This document shows positions 10,030 through 18,779 of a stretch of 64,000 nucleotides of DNA, one piece after another. This DNA comes from Psychrobacter namhaensis (lineage in GTDB: Bacteria > Pseudomonadota > Gammaproteobacteria > Pseudomonadales > Moraxellaceae), in NCBI RefSeq assembly GCF_016107545.1, contig NZ_JABASS010000001.1:372001-436000 (forward strand). The letters run 5' to 3'. The position numbers and the translations under genes are program-made. Positions within the stretch are counted from its first letter, which is position 1, and every line of letters starts with the position of its first letter. Under the pieces are notes generated by a model. The model worked only from the letters and a program-made list of their open reading frames with translations, was not told where the DNA came from and made no database searches.

Positions 10030-10608
10030 TTAACGTATGCTCTTTTGGCTACTACTATTACTGGGTGGAAAGACCAACTCTACACGCTGATTACCACCAG
10101 CAGTCGCTTCGACATCACCGGCTTTTAGACTGTAACGAATAACGTTACCCGCAAAACTTGCGCCATTTTGCACCAACTTAGCATTCCCGGTCAGAGTCAC
10201 GATGCCAGTCACTGCATTATAGTCAATTTTATTTGCCTGACCTTTTGCTAAACCTTTTTCTTGAGTGACGACTTGCTGCATAGTAGCTGGGCGTCCCGTC
10301 GCGACGGCCGAATTAATACTACGCTGCGGCGACAAATTGACCGTGATATTATCCGCGGTCATCTTAAACGTACCTTGAGTAATAATGACGTTGCCTGAGT
10401 AACTGGTAATACCTGTACGCTCACTATAAGTGGCTTTATCCGCCAACAGCTTAATCTCTTGATTGGCATCTGACGGTAGAGCATGGCTATACAATGGCAA
10501 CGCTAACAACATAACCATCGGCAGCGCGTGCAATCGAGGTAAGCGACACGACGTTAGATTTGAGCGTGTCAATGATGGGCACAAAGTAAGCAAAAATTTA
10601 GATTTCAT
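10030..10608 (-). CDS. lptA: LPS transport periplasmic protein LptA
   Basis: The periplasmic bridge protein that carries LPS from LptC to LptD. From the chosen start (MKSKFLLTLC) there is a long signal sequence ending around LYSHALP, then an OstA/LptA beta-jellyroll domain (LLADKATYSERTG, TYSGNVIITQGTFKM, ADNITVNL, ANKIDYNAVTG). An in-frame start 13 codons upstream is possible but adds nothing recognisable. The C-terminus is short and polar, with a run of Ser. It lies between lptC and lptB on the same strand, consistent with one LPS-transport operon. Confidence 0.92.
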   Translation of the reverse strand: MKSKFLLTLCPSLTRSNLTSCRLPRLHALPMVMLLALPLYSHALPSDANQEIKLLADKATYSERTGITSYSGNVIITQGTFKMTADNITVNLSPQRSINSAVATGRPATMQQVVTQEKGLAKGQANKIDYNAVTGIVTLTGNAKLVQNGASFAGNVIRYSLKAGDVEATAGGNQRVELVFPPSNSSSQKSIR

Positions 10609-10711
10609 AAAAGTTACTCGTTTTATAATAGGTAGTAGGGCTTGCACACGTCATACTAACGGTTGTTTTTAGCACGCTTTTTAAGTACAGACTTGGTAAG
10701 AATACTTAGGC

Positions 10712-11296
10712 TCAGAACAATGCTTTATCTTGACGGTCAGCTGGGGTGAAGGCAACCGCCACTTGACCAAACTCATACTCCCCTGTTTCAAGGTTGGCGG
10801 TCATACTAGAAGCTTCAAACCGATTCATCCCTTGTTCAATCTTCACAGGCTCTTCACTATATACCTGCCCTGATTTGGTATTGCCTTTTAGAGTACTTCC
10901 AGTCACTTTTATTGGCTCAATATCTGGCGTGTTTTTACTGCCTTCACTGACCAGTGAAAAACCACCTGACAAGCTAAGCTCACCCGTCTGCTGACTAATA
11001 GCCGCACTACCCGCTTCAATACGATAGCGCTGCTCTGCTGATGGCTCCCAATTCATGGTGATCCCTGACATCTCATCCAAATTGGTCTCTGGGTTGTGTG
11101 TCAACGATTCAGCGGTCAGCTCATATTCAGTCTCACCTTTCTCGTTAGTCTGTACCGCACTGATATCTGTGGCTTCATAGTCCACATCCGTCGTCTCCAT
11201 GCTTACTGGTGGTGATATTTTTCCTTGCTGCTGAAAGAACCAGCCGGCAATACCAGCAATAATTAAAGCAAGGACTATTAACACACGAGTATTCAC
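10712..11296 (-). CDS. lptC: LPS export system protein LptC
   Basis: A bitopic inner-membrane protein that receives LPS from LptBFG and passes it to LptA. It has a single N-terminal membrane anchor (VLIVLALIIAGIAGWFF) followed by an LptC jellyroll domain (YEATDISAVQTNEKGETEY.L, SGGFSL, VYSEEPVKIEQG). Its start overlaps the kdsC stop by 4 nt (ATGA), showing tight translational coupling. Sequence identity to model LptC proteins looks low, as is usual for this family, so the call rests on fold pattern plus position. Confidence 0.92.
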   Translation of the reverse strand: MNTRVLIVLALIIAGIAGWFFQQQGKISPPVSMETTDVDYEATDISAVQTNEKGETEYELTAESLTHNPETNLDEMSGITMNWEPSAEQRYRIEAGSAAISQQTGELSLSGGFSLVSEGSKNTPDIEPIKVTGSTLKGNTKSGQVYSEEPVKIEQGMNRFEASSMTANLETGEYEFGQVAVAFTPADRQDKALF

Positions 11297-11859
11297 GACA
11301 AGTTATCCTGAGTTTTTGCTTCATCAAGCGTATGGTGCGCGATAAAGTCTTGATAGTGGCCACGACCCTTTAGAATCAGATCACATATTTCACGTACGGC
11401 TCCAGTACCCCCTGTACGGGTAGTCACCATGTCACTGCGCTTGATCACTTCGGCGTGCGCATTGGGCACTGTCGCAGCAAATCCTACGGTTTGCATCGCT
11501 TTAATATCTGGCAGATCGTCACCCATATACGCACAATCAGCTGCCGTAATACTAAGCGCAGGATCAAGGCTAGATAATAGCTCATTTAAAGCAATAAGCT
11601 TATCATCACGACCTTGTACCACATAATCGACACCCATTTCTGCGGCGCGCTTATCCACCATCGCACTACGACGACCTGTAATAATCGCTGTCAAGATACC
11701 GTAACGCGCCAAAGATTTCACCCCAACGCCATCATGAACAGAAAATGCTTTGGTCTCGATACCATTGCCGTCATAAATAATCTGACCATTCGATAAAATA
11801 CCATCAACATCCATGACCAATAGCTTTACTCGTCCCGCTTTTTTTATTAAGTCTTGCAT
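11293..11859 (-). CDS. kdsC: 3-deoxy-D-manno-octulosonate 8-phosphate phosphatase KdsC
   Basis: A HAD-superfamily phosphatase that dephosphorylates Kdo-8-P in Kdo/LPS synthesis. The 188-residue protein has the catalytic DVDG motif (nucleophile Asp17, Asp19), motif II ITGRRS, and the C0/C1 tetramer-type signatures GRDDK and MGDDLPDIKAM with the Mg-binding Asp pair. KAFSVHDGVGVK is typical of KdsC. It sits directly downstream of kdsD and overlaps lptC. Confidence 0.95.
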   Translation of the reverse strand: MQDLIKKAGRVKLLVMDVDGILSNGQIIYDGNGIETKAFSVHDGVGVKSLARYGILTAIITGRRSAMVDKRAAEMGVDYVVQGRDDKLIALNELLSSLDPALSITAADCAYMGDDLPDIKAMQTVGFAATVPNAHAEVIKRSDMVTTRTGGTGAVREICDLILKGRGHYQDFIAHHTLDEAKTQDNLS

Positions 11860-11903
11860 CAGTTATCTCTTATTATATTAAAGGCTATTTTTTAAAATAG
11901 TAG

Positions 11904-12896
11904 TTACTTCACACCAGCTTTTAGCAAATCATGTACGGTAATGATCGCCTCTAATCGACCCTCGTCATCAATAATCAACAACTGACTGATCCCACTTTCA
12001 TTCATCACACTAAGGGCATCTGAGGCGCGCATGGTCTTACTAACATGGCGCGGATTTCTCACCATGACTTCACGCATCGGTGTTTGCAGGTCGATACCTT
12101 TTTCCAAACCACGACGTAAGTCACCATCTGTAAATACTCCGACGACTTTCTCATTGTCATCGGTCACCACGGTCATACCCAAACGTCCAGCAGACATAGT
12201 AAAGAGTGCTTCTTGCAAGGGCGCTTGCTGATGAATCAGAGGTAAGTCTTCAGATTTCGTATGCATCAAATCCTCAACTCGTGTCAGTAGCTGTCGGCCT
12301 AATGCACCTGCCGGATGCGACAAGGCAAAATCCTCTGACGTAAAGTTTCGTGCGTGCACCAAGGCCACAGCTAATGCATCTCCAAGTGCTAAAGTCGCTG
12401 TCGTACTCGACGTTGGCGCAAGGTTCAGCGGACAAGCCTCTTGTGATTTACCAAGGGTTAATACAATGTCAGCCGCGTGTGGTAGCATACCTCGCTTATC
12501 ACGGCTAATACTAATCAGCGGAATATCTAAACGTTTAACAACAGGCAATAGCATTTTTATCTCATCTGACTCACCAGAGTTAGAGATGGCAAGCAAAACA
12601 TCGCCCTTTACCAACATACCCAAATCACCATGTCCTGCTTCGCCAGGATGCATAAAAAAAGCTGGCGTGCCGGTAGAAGCAAACGTCGCGGCTATTTTTC
12701 GCCCAATCAAGCCTGACTTACCCATACCAGTGACTACGACGCGTCCCTGACAAGCCAAAATCACATCGCAAGCTTGCGCAAACCTATCGTCTATCTGCTC
12801 GGTCAATAACGATAACGCCGCTATCTCAGTATTAATCGCTTCGATGGCGGTACTTATGAACTGCTCATGGGTTACATTGATTTGGGTATTACTCAT
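11904..12896 (-). CDS. kdsD: Arabinose-5-phosphate isomerase KdsD
   Basis: Converts ribulose-5-P to arabinose-5-P, the first committed step to Kdo. The 330-residue protein has an N-terminal SIS sugar-isomerase domain (VVTGMGKSGLIGRKIAAT, STGTPAFFMHPGEAGHGDLG, ISNSGESDEI) and two CBS domains (about residues 210-330; VGVFTDGDLRRGLE is typical). It is the first gene of the kdsD-kdsC-lptCAB block, so its upstream region should hold the operon promoter. Confidence 0.96.
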   Translation of the reverse strand: MSNTQINVTHEQFISTAIEAINTEIAALSLLTEQIDDRFAQACDVILACQGRVVVTGMGKSGLIGRKIAATFASTGTPAFFMHPGEAGHGDLGMLVKGDVLLAISNSGESDEIKMLLPVVKRLDIPLISISRDKRGMLPHAADIVLTLGKSQEACPLNLAPTSSTTATLALGDALAVALVHARNFTSEDFALSHPAGALGRQLLTRVEDLMHTKSEDLPLIHQQAPLQEALFTMSAGRLGMTVVTDDNEKVVGVFTDGDLRRGLEKGIDLQTPMREVMVRNPRHVSKTMRASDALSVMNESGISQLLIIDDEGRLEAIITVHDLLKAGVK

Positions 12897-13073
12897 GAAT
12901 TCGCTCTGTTTTTATAATGAATCAAGAAAACATTTTACTATACTCTGTCTCATATTAATAATAATCTGCATACGCGATACAGCAGATGACCAATGACTAA
13001 GATTAGATCATTATTATATGTAAAGGTTACTTGATATAAATTTCACTTGCTGAACGGTTGCAGCCATTTAGAC

Positions 13074-13098
13074 AAAAAAAACCTACTCTAGAGCAGGT
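13074..13098 (-). terminator. Intrinsic terminator after hfq
   Basis: Read on the minus strand: ACCTGCTC, a TA loop, GAGTAGGT (one G-U pair), then a run of seven or more T. It lies about 55 bp past the hfq stop codon. Confidence 0.8.
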
Positions 13099-13153
13099 CT
13101 TGATCGAATCAGTTATGTCTCAACGATGCAACGCACCTCTATTACGCGGGCAA

Positions 13154-13684
13154 TTATCTGTCATTGTTATCATTAGAGCCGTCACTTGATTTGTCTTCAA
13201 AGCGAGTGCTCTCTACTGGCGACTCAAACCCACGATCTTGACCAAAGCCGCCACGCTCAAAGCCACGTTCCTGACTTTGTCCGAAGCTACCACGCTCAAA
13301 ACCACGCTCTTGACCTTGACCAAAGCCGCCACGATTAAAGCCACTACGATTAGAGGCAAAACCACGATCTTCAAAACCGCCCGTACCAGCTGGATTGCTA
13401 CCACGCTCAAAACCACTACCCTGATAGCCTGCTGGGGCGGCGCTCTGAGTTTGGGTGCCAGTTCCTGTGGTCGTACTACGGGGGTTGCGCGCTGGGACAA
13501 CAGTAGAAATGGCATGTTTGTACACCATTTGGCTGACTGTGTTTTTAAGTAAGACTACATACTGATCAAATGACTCAATCTGACCTTGCAGCTTGATACC
13601 ATTAACCAAAAAAATAGAAACAGGAATGCGATCTTTGCGCAGCGAGTTCAAGAACGGATCTTGTAAAGTTTGTCCTTTTGACAT
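13154..13684 (-). CDS. hfq: RNA chaperone Hfq with long Gly/Arg-rich repeat tail
   Basis: A hexameric Sm-like protein that pairs small RNAs with mRNAs. Residues 1-66 are a canonical Hfq core: [34 protein letters not shown] and the YKHAIST motif. The remaining ~110 residues form a disordered tail with tandem 13-residue units of the type [13 protein letters not shown], plus further GF and RG-rich repeats. E. coli Hfq is about 102 residues, so this is a large extension; long glycine-rich tails are known in Moraxellaceae Hfq. The gene order tsaE-mutL-miaA-hfq matches many gammaproteobacteria, but about 400 bp separate miaA from hfq, so hfq may have its own promoter. Confidence 0.95.
   Translation of the reverse strand: MSKGQTLQDPFLNSLRKDRIPVSIFLVNGIKLQGQIESFDQYVVLLKNTVSQMVYKHAISTVVPARNPRSTTTGTGTQTQSAAPAGYQGSGFERGSNPAGTGGFEDRGFASNRSGFNRGGFGQGQERGFERGSFGQSQERGFERGGFGQDRGFESPVESTRFEDKSSDGSNDNNDR
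13225..13330 (-). repeat. 39-nt tandem repeats encoding the Hfq tail
   Basis: About two and a half imperfect 39-nt units encode [12 protein letters not shown] repeats. The units differ at silent and a few coding positions. Copy number changes would be in frame and would lengthen or shorten the disordered tail without touching the Sm core. Confidence 0.75.
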
Positions 13685-14088
13685 GAAATCTCTCCTAAAT
13701 ATTATATAATTATATTTTAAGCGCCAATTATTTTAAGTGGTCATTTAATTATACTGGCTAAAGATAGATACAATAATAAGTGTTCTTTTTAAAACGTATC
13801 TAAATACATACTTATTGTTCTTAAGGCAGTCCACTTTATCGTGAATACGTTATTATTGTAAATGATTAAGTAACTACTTGTTTCATTAGCTATTTTTATC
13901 AACAAACATCAATTAATAATGACTGGAAAATAGCTGGCCTGACATCAGACCAACTACTTTGATAGATTTGAATTATAGCAGTTATCTACATTATACTTTG
14001 AAACTAATTGTCATTAATTCCTTATGGGTTTATAAAGCATTTTTTACATCACAATCTTTATATACTCGGCTTTAACGGTCACTGACTT
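13685..14088. other. 404-bp spacer between miaA and hfq
   Basis: AT-rich, with no ORF of coding character, repeat or RNA gene. It probably contains the hfq promoter (minus strand) and the 3' end of the miaA transcript, but I could not place specific boxes with confidence. Confidence 0.5.
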
Positions 14089-15267
14089 TTATTGTAGATG
14101 CGCTCTTGCCTGCTCCATCGTACTAACTTCTTGTATCGACAAAGCTCTGTTTATAGCGTGACCATCATTACTGGATAAATCAGATAGCTTTGTGACTTCT
14201 ACTGCAGCATTAGGCAGTTGGATTATTTTTCGTAACCAAGTGTACTGGCGCTTTGCCAGCTGCCTTGTAGCATATAATGCCTTATTTTGCATTTGCTGAC
14301 AAGCAAGGGCCTCGGTTTGACTGTCAGACATCATTGACTGAGCTTGTAGATCAAACATACTGTTTAGTTTTATTTTTTTATTTATTGACCCTTCAAGCTC
14401 CCCAAACGCGTTATAAAATTTAGCTTTATCTAGATGGGGTTGTTCAAATATGGGGTGTTTAATGTGTACTAGATACTCTAATACTTGCCGATAGCCAACG
14501 CAGCGCATAGAAGGTAAGTTAGGCGTTAACGGATATTGTTCAAGTAGACGTATGACCTCCGCCACCAACCCTTCAGACCACATGATATCTAAACGCTGCT
14601 CAATACGCTCATGCAGCCATGGACGATCAGGCATCACCGCTAAGGCATGCCACTGCTGATTGGGATTGTGTGCTAACGCGCGTTTTGGTTGACGCTGCCA
14701 GTCACTTATGGGGGTTCTTGTTTGCAAATAGACTTCAACCGCACGAGTAATACGCTGGGTATCGGTTGCATTTAGGCGCTGATGGCTGATCGCATCCACG
14801 TCACCAAGGTAATCATAAAGCGCACCGATACCCTCATTTTGTCGCCACTGCTCTACGTGTGCACGGGTGCTGTCATCACTATCAGGCACAGGCGACAGCC
14901 CATCAAGTAGCGCCATGTAATACATCATAGTACCGCCCACAAGCAAGGGAGTCTTGCCATTGTGGTGGCAGTCATCAATAAGGCGCGCAACATCACTGAC
15001 GAACTCAGCAACACTATAGCTTTGCATGGGGTCAACGATATCGACTAAATGATGGGGATAACGCTCAAGCTCAGCGGCTGTCGGTTTGGCCGTACCGATA
15101 TTCATATCACGATATATCAGCGCCGAATCTACGGATATTAGCTCATAACGCCCTGTATCATATAATTCATAAGCCAAAGCTGTTTTACCACTGGCGGTGG
15201 GTGCCATCAAACACACCACACTGTTATCCGCCACATGATGAGATAAGCTATCAGACGAGTGTCTCAT
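14089..15267 (-). CDS. miaA: tRNA dimethylallyltransferase MiaA with internal insertion
   Basis: Adds the dimethylallyl group to A37 of tRNAs that read UNN codons. P-loop APTASGKTALA, DSALIYRDMNIGTAKP and SVAEFVSDV are diagnostic, and ALYATRQLAKRQYTWLR is the usual C-terminal signature. I chose the ATG five codons inside the longest frame because AAAGG lies 7 nt upstream. The protein (about 392 residues) is some 75 longer than the E. coli enzyme: roughly 50 extra residues lie between CVGYRQVLEYL and the TRQLAKRQ motif, and the C-terminus is also longer. The insertion is polar with no recognisable domain. It is co-oriented with mutL, 70 bp away. Confidence 0.95.
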   Translation of the reverse strand: MRHSSDSLSHHVADNSVVCLMAPTASGKTALAYELYDTGRYELISVDSALIYRDMNIGTAKPTAAELERYPHHLVDIVDPMQSYSVAEFVSDVARLIDDCHHNGKTPLLVGGTMMYYMALLDGLSPVPDSDDSTRAHVEQWRQNEGIGALYDYLGDVDAISHQRLNATDTQRITRAVEVYLQTRTPISDWQRQPKRALAHNPNQQWHALAVMPDRPWLHERIEQRLDIMWSEGLVAEVIRLLEQYPLTPNLPSMRCVGYRQVLEYLVHIKHPIFEQPHLDKAKFYNAFGELEGSINKKIKLNSMFDLQAQSMMSDSQTEALACQQMQNKALYATRQLAKRQYTWLRKIIQLPNAAVEVTKLSDLSSNDGHAINRALSIQEVSTMEQARAHLQ

Positions 15268-15337
15268 GGGATTGCCTTTCATATTATTTATATTGTGGAG
15301 TAAATAGAAACTGATCTAGAGACGCGCTTAAGGGCAT

Positions 15338-17107
15338 TTAGTGCGTCGCTGACAGCATGAGCGCTACCAATCGATTGCTGTCTATGGTTTTAATGGCATG
15401 CTTAAACAACAGCTCTTTAATGTCTGTGTTAAACACCCTCAAATCCTCTCCTGACATTTGCGCGCTTACGATGGCAAGCTGCTGATTAATCTCTCTAGCA
15501 CCATTCACACTATTGGACATTTTATCTTTTTTAAATGTCTCGTTACTCACTATCCTGTTACTAAACACACGGGATTCAAACAACCCACTAACCTTCAAGC
15601 GCCAAACGTCTGCACTAATGAGTAAGCACTGTCCTTCACTATAAAACAATAGCCATGGGCGCGTCTTTTCACCCTCATTGCCCTCCCCCATAAGAGACTC
15701 AGACACTGACTCATCTAAGCTAGCAATGATATCTAAACAGTAGGGTACGCCTATTGTTTCTATCAATGAATCGTTCAAATCAGTTGGCGTGGCACGCGCG
15801 GTCGTCATCTTTTGATATGAAGGCGCCTCAAAATCGGCTACTACTTCACCCTCAGATAACTGCGTAGTGGCTGACAGCTGATAGCGACGTTTAGGTGACT
15901 GTACTTGACCGCTTTGGACGAAACTGTGGATAGTAGAAGTCTTGGGCAAGGTTGTATCAAGTAAGTTACTGGTAGACACACAACGGTTGGGTAATGTTGT
16001 CTCTGTCTGAACTGCCCTTTCTGTCGCACTGAACGCTTTCAACTTTGAACGAAGTGCATGGTTTAAATGTGCCATGACATTATTGAGCGGACTTATTTTA
16101 ATGCGTTGTTTGGATGGGTGCACATTGATGTTAAGCCAATGAGTGGGCATATCAAAATAGAGCGCATAACCCATGCCTGTGAGCTGCGCGCCTTGAGCCA
16201 ATTGGCGGAGCTGATTGCTGATTAACGCTTCTTTCACCAGCCGACCATTTACATAGATCAACTTTGGTAGGCTCTCTTTTTGGTCACGCATAGGCCATAA
16301 CCAACCACTAATACCTGCGTGGTGATTAGCGCTTTTATTGTTGTCATACTCTGATGATGGCTGGGTTAAACTAGATAAGTCAACCGCTACTTCAATCGCA
16401 TTCTTTGTCAAAGCGCTACCTATCGCCTGCTCAAGGCGCGCTAAAGACAGACGGTTATTATGTTCGTTATGGGTGGTACTAGCAGATAGTGACAGCCTTT
16501 TTTTATGATCATGAAAGAGCATAAGGGTGATGTCTGCTCGTGCTAATGCTACCTCACGAACAATCGTTTCAATGTGGCCAAATTCGGTGGCAATAGACTT
16601 CAAGTTGCCTCGGCGTGCAGGCACATTAAAATACAAATCTCTTACCGTAATCGTCGTGCCACGATTGTGCACCACGGGTAACAGTGTGGGCGTATCGTCC
16701 AACACGCCCGCAACCTGTAATTGGCGGCCAATCCCACTGTTATCGTGGCTACTAGTCAGCGTCAGACGAGAAACAGCAGCCGTTGCTGCCAATGCCTCGC
16801 CGCGGAAACCCAACGTCATAATGCCATGCAGATTGGCCACATCAGCGACTTTGCTGGTGGCATGACGGGTAATCGCCATCACTATATCATCGGGGTGGAT
16901 ACCAACCCCATTGTCCACCACCTCAATCATGCCCATACCACCTTGAGTAATATGAACCTCAATATTAGTAGCACCCGCATCGATAGCGTTTTCAAGTAAC
17001 TCTTTGACCACCGCAGCTGGACGCGTAACGACCTCACCAGCGGCTAATTGATTGATGAGCAGCGGCGATAGTTTTTTTATGCGTGTATCAGAGTAGTTAG
17101 TGGGCAT
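15338..17107 (-). CDS. mutL: DNA mismatch repair protein MutL
   Basis: The mismatch-repair mediator that links MutS to downstream nicking and unwinding. The N-terminal GHKL ATPase is intact: INQLAAGEVVTRPAAVVKELLENAIDAGAT, DNGVGI, TSKV and GFRGEALA. The transducer domain follows (LIYVNGRLVKEAL, VHPSKQRI). The C-terminal dimerisation domain is divergent, and I see no DQHA-x2-E-x4-E endonuclease motif, which fits the MutH/Dam-type MutL of gammaproteobacteria; nicking would need another protein. Length 589 is normal. It lies 49 bp from tsaE on the same strand. Confidence 0.96.
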   Translation of the reverse strand: MPTNYSDTRIKKLSPLLINQLAAGEVVTRPAAVVKELLENAIDAGATNIEVHITQGGMGMIEVVDNGVGIHPDDIVMAITRHATSKVADVANLHGIMTLGFRGEALAATAAVSRLTLTSSHDNSGIGRQLQVAGVLDDTPTLLPVVHNRGTTITVRDLYFNVPARRGNLKSIATEFGHIETIVREVALARADITLMLFHDHKKRLSLSASTTHNEHNNRLSLARLEQAIGSALTKNAIEVAVDLSSLTQPSSEYDNNKSANHHAGISGWLWPMRDQKESLPKLIYVNGRLVKEALISNQLRQLAQGAQLTGMGYALYFDMPTHWLNINVHPSKQRIKISPLNNVMAHLNHALRSKLKAFSATERAVQTETTLPNRCVSTSNLLDTTLPKTSTIHSFVQSGQVQSPKRRYQLSATTQLSEGEVVADFEAPSYQKMTTARATPTDLNDSLIETIGVPYCLDIIASLDESVSESLMGEGNEGEKTRPWLLFYSEGQCLLISADVWRLKVSGLFESRVFSNRIVSNETFKKDKMSNSVNGAREINQQLAIVSAQMSGEDLRVFNTDIKELLFKHAIKTIDSNRLVALMLSATH

Positions 17108-17156
17108 CTATAAATATCATGTGTTTCGGTATATTGCGCCTTATTTTTGATAAAAA

Positions 17157-17681
17157 CTAAATATGGAGCGCTGACAGATCTAGCCCTTGCGCTTGCCCTA
17201 CTTTCGATAGTCGCAGTGTAATTTGACGGGCTTCTTTACCATTCTCGTCATCACCTTGAGTCATATCAATAAACAAAATCGGCGGTGGTAGATAACTGAC
17301 TGCACGACTTGGCCATTCAATGATGACCAGTGCATTTGGCTCATCCAGATACTCATCAAACCCTATAAAAGACAGCTCTTCTGGATCTTGCAGGCGATAT
17401 AAATCAGCATGATAGACGGGCTTGGTTGTACCATCCTCTTGCAGAATACTATAAGGCTCAACCAACGTATAAGTTGGACTTTTTACCGCATCTTTATGTC
17501 CCAGCGCCTGTAACCAATAGCGCGTCAGGGTGGTCTTACCTGCACCCAAATCTCCTGCCAGCCAGACACTACCGCTCAAGGACAAAGCGGCCAACTGGCT
17601 AGCCAAGGCTTTCGTATCGTCTTCAGAATGCAGTGTCAGTGTTTGCAAGCTGCTTTCGTCTTTTAAACTGTTGTTAGGCAT
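17157..17681 (-). CDS. tsaE: tRNA t6A37 biosynthesis ATPase TsaE
   Basis: The ATPase partner of TsaB-TsaD in making N6-threonylcarbamoyladenosine. Walker A AGDLGAGKTTLTR lies near residues 42-54, and SPTYTLVEPY, YHADLYRLQDPEEL and the VIIEWPSR signature are all typical. The 174-residue length is normal. Its start overlaps the end of the queD-like gene by 8 nt and mutL follows, the conserved tsaE-mutL linkage. Confidence 0.95.
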   Translation of the reverse strand: MPNNSLKDESSLQTLTLHSEDDTKALASQLAALSLSGSVWLAGDLGAGKTTLTRYWLQALGHKDAVKSPTYTLVEPYSILQEDGTTKPVYHADLYRLQDPEELSFIGFDEYLDEPNALVIIEWPSRAVSYLPPPILFIDMTQGDDENGKEARQITLRLSKVGQAQGLDLSALHI

Positions 17682-18276
17682 CTGGCTGCACCTGCATGGT
17701 CACTGATGGGTTCACAAAACGCTCACCGCGAATCAACTTGGCATATAGCTCAGGATCATGCCACTCCGCACAAACTTGCTCGCTAAATGCAAATTCCTCT
17801 AAAGTCAGTTTGCCCATTTGCTCATTGGCAACATCATCAGCAAAGCACTGGGCATAACCCGTTGCGGTTTCGTGTGCAATTACCGAATAAACGCTAACGT
17901 CTGTCTCACCGTTTTGCATTTGGGTTTGTTTTAGAATTTCTTGTGCCCAAAAGAATATCACTCGTGAAAACTGCTCTGCTGATGGTGACACGGGTAAGCT
18001 TATCCAGCGTGCACTGAATTTTTTGCAAGCTGCAATATATTCAGGATCGTCTTTGTTCCAAAAACAAATCGCATGATCAAAGCTATCAATAATGTCTTTA
18101 ATCGAAGATTTTAACAGACCAAAATCATAGACCATCTGCCCATGATCTAAGCGGGTGGCTTCTAGAATCAGCTCAATCTGATAGCTGTGACCATGGATAG
18201 AGTGTTTGCAGCGCTCAGAGCTACAGTTACGAACGATGTGAGCATTTTCAAACTTAAACAGTTTACGGATACGCAT
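17674..18276 (-). CDS. queD: 6-carboxytetrahydropterin synthase / PTPS family (QueD-like)
   Basis: A pterin-cyclising enzyme family; QueD makes 6-carboxytetrahydropterin for queuosine. Counting from the ATG at 18276, zinc ligands are His13 (FENAH) and the HGHSY pair (His28, His30), with a nearby Cys23 as candidate catalytic residue. YDFGLLK and DHAICF match the family. At about 200 residues it is longer than the ~120-residue E. coli QueD because of extra sequence in the C-terminal half, so it belongs to a distinct PTPS subgroup and the exact product is not certain. A TTG three codons upstream is an alternative start. It overlaps tsaE by 8 nt. Confidence 0.82.
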   Translation of the reverse strand: MRIRKLFKFENAHIVRNCSSERCKHSIHGHSYQIELILEATRLDHGQMVYDFGLLKSSIKDIIDSFDHAICFWNKDDPEYIAACKKFSARWISLPVSPSAEQFSRVIFFWAQEILKQTQMQNGETDVSVYSVIAHETATGYAQCFADDVANEQMGKLTLEEFAFSEQVCAEWHDPELYAKLIRGERFVNPSVTMQVQPDA

Positions 18277-18440
18277 AATAATCAATCAACCAGAACAGTA
18301 AGCATCTTTGTGCTAAATAAGAGTTGGCCGCCTCTACTCATCGGCTTGTTGTTTATTATAGCAAATCGCCGTGTATCCGTAAGTAAGCACTTATGAATAC
18401 GCGTATTGATTGAACGAATCAACCAGACTTATCTTTTAAA

Positions 18441-18773
18441 CTAGGTACTGCGCGGCGCGAACATAATAATCGCCATGCCAAGCAGTGCCACCGCAGAGCC
18501 TAATATGTCCCAGGTGGTTGGCCGAATACCATTTACCGTCCATAACCAAATAATTGCCATAACGACATACACCCCACCATAAGCGGCATACACTCTGCCT
18601 ACCGCGGTTGGATGCAATGTCAGCAGCCAGACAAATGCCGCCAAACTAAGCGCGCCAGGTATCAGTAGCCATATAGACTTACCTTCTCGTAGCCATAGAT
18701 AAGGCAGATAACAACCGACAATCTCTGCTAGTGCCGTCAGTGCAAAAAGCCCAACTGTCTTTAACTCAGACAA
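18441..18773 (-). CDS. YnfA family small membrane protein
   Basis: A 110-residue protein with four predicted membrane segments. The sequence is a clear YnfA/UPF0060 match: [22 protein letters not shown] near the N-terminus, [18 protein letters not shown] in the middle and a final hydrophobic helix with [14 protein letters not shown]. YnfA proteins resemble small multidrug resistance transporters, and an efflux role has been proposed, but the substrate here is unknown. The gene follows the PhzF-like gene with only 6 nt between them, so they are probably one transcript. Confidence 0.93.
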   Translation of the reverse strand: MSELKTVGLFALTALAEIVGCYLPYLWLREGKSIWLLIPGALSLAAFVWLLTLHPTAVGRVYAAYGGVYVVMAIIWLWTVNGIRPTTWDILGSAVALLGMAIIMFAPRST

Positions 18774-18779
18774 AGCCGA

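Noticed and set aside
13238..13552. Long ORF on the plus strand opposite hfq
   Set aside because: It is an antisense shadow of the hfq repeats, with a Thr-rich low-complexity translation and no ribosome-binding site.
15338..17107. MutL endonuclease activity
   Set aside because: No DQHA-x2-E-x4-E motif in the C-terminal domain.
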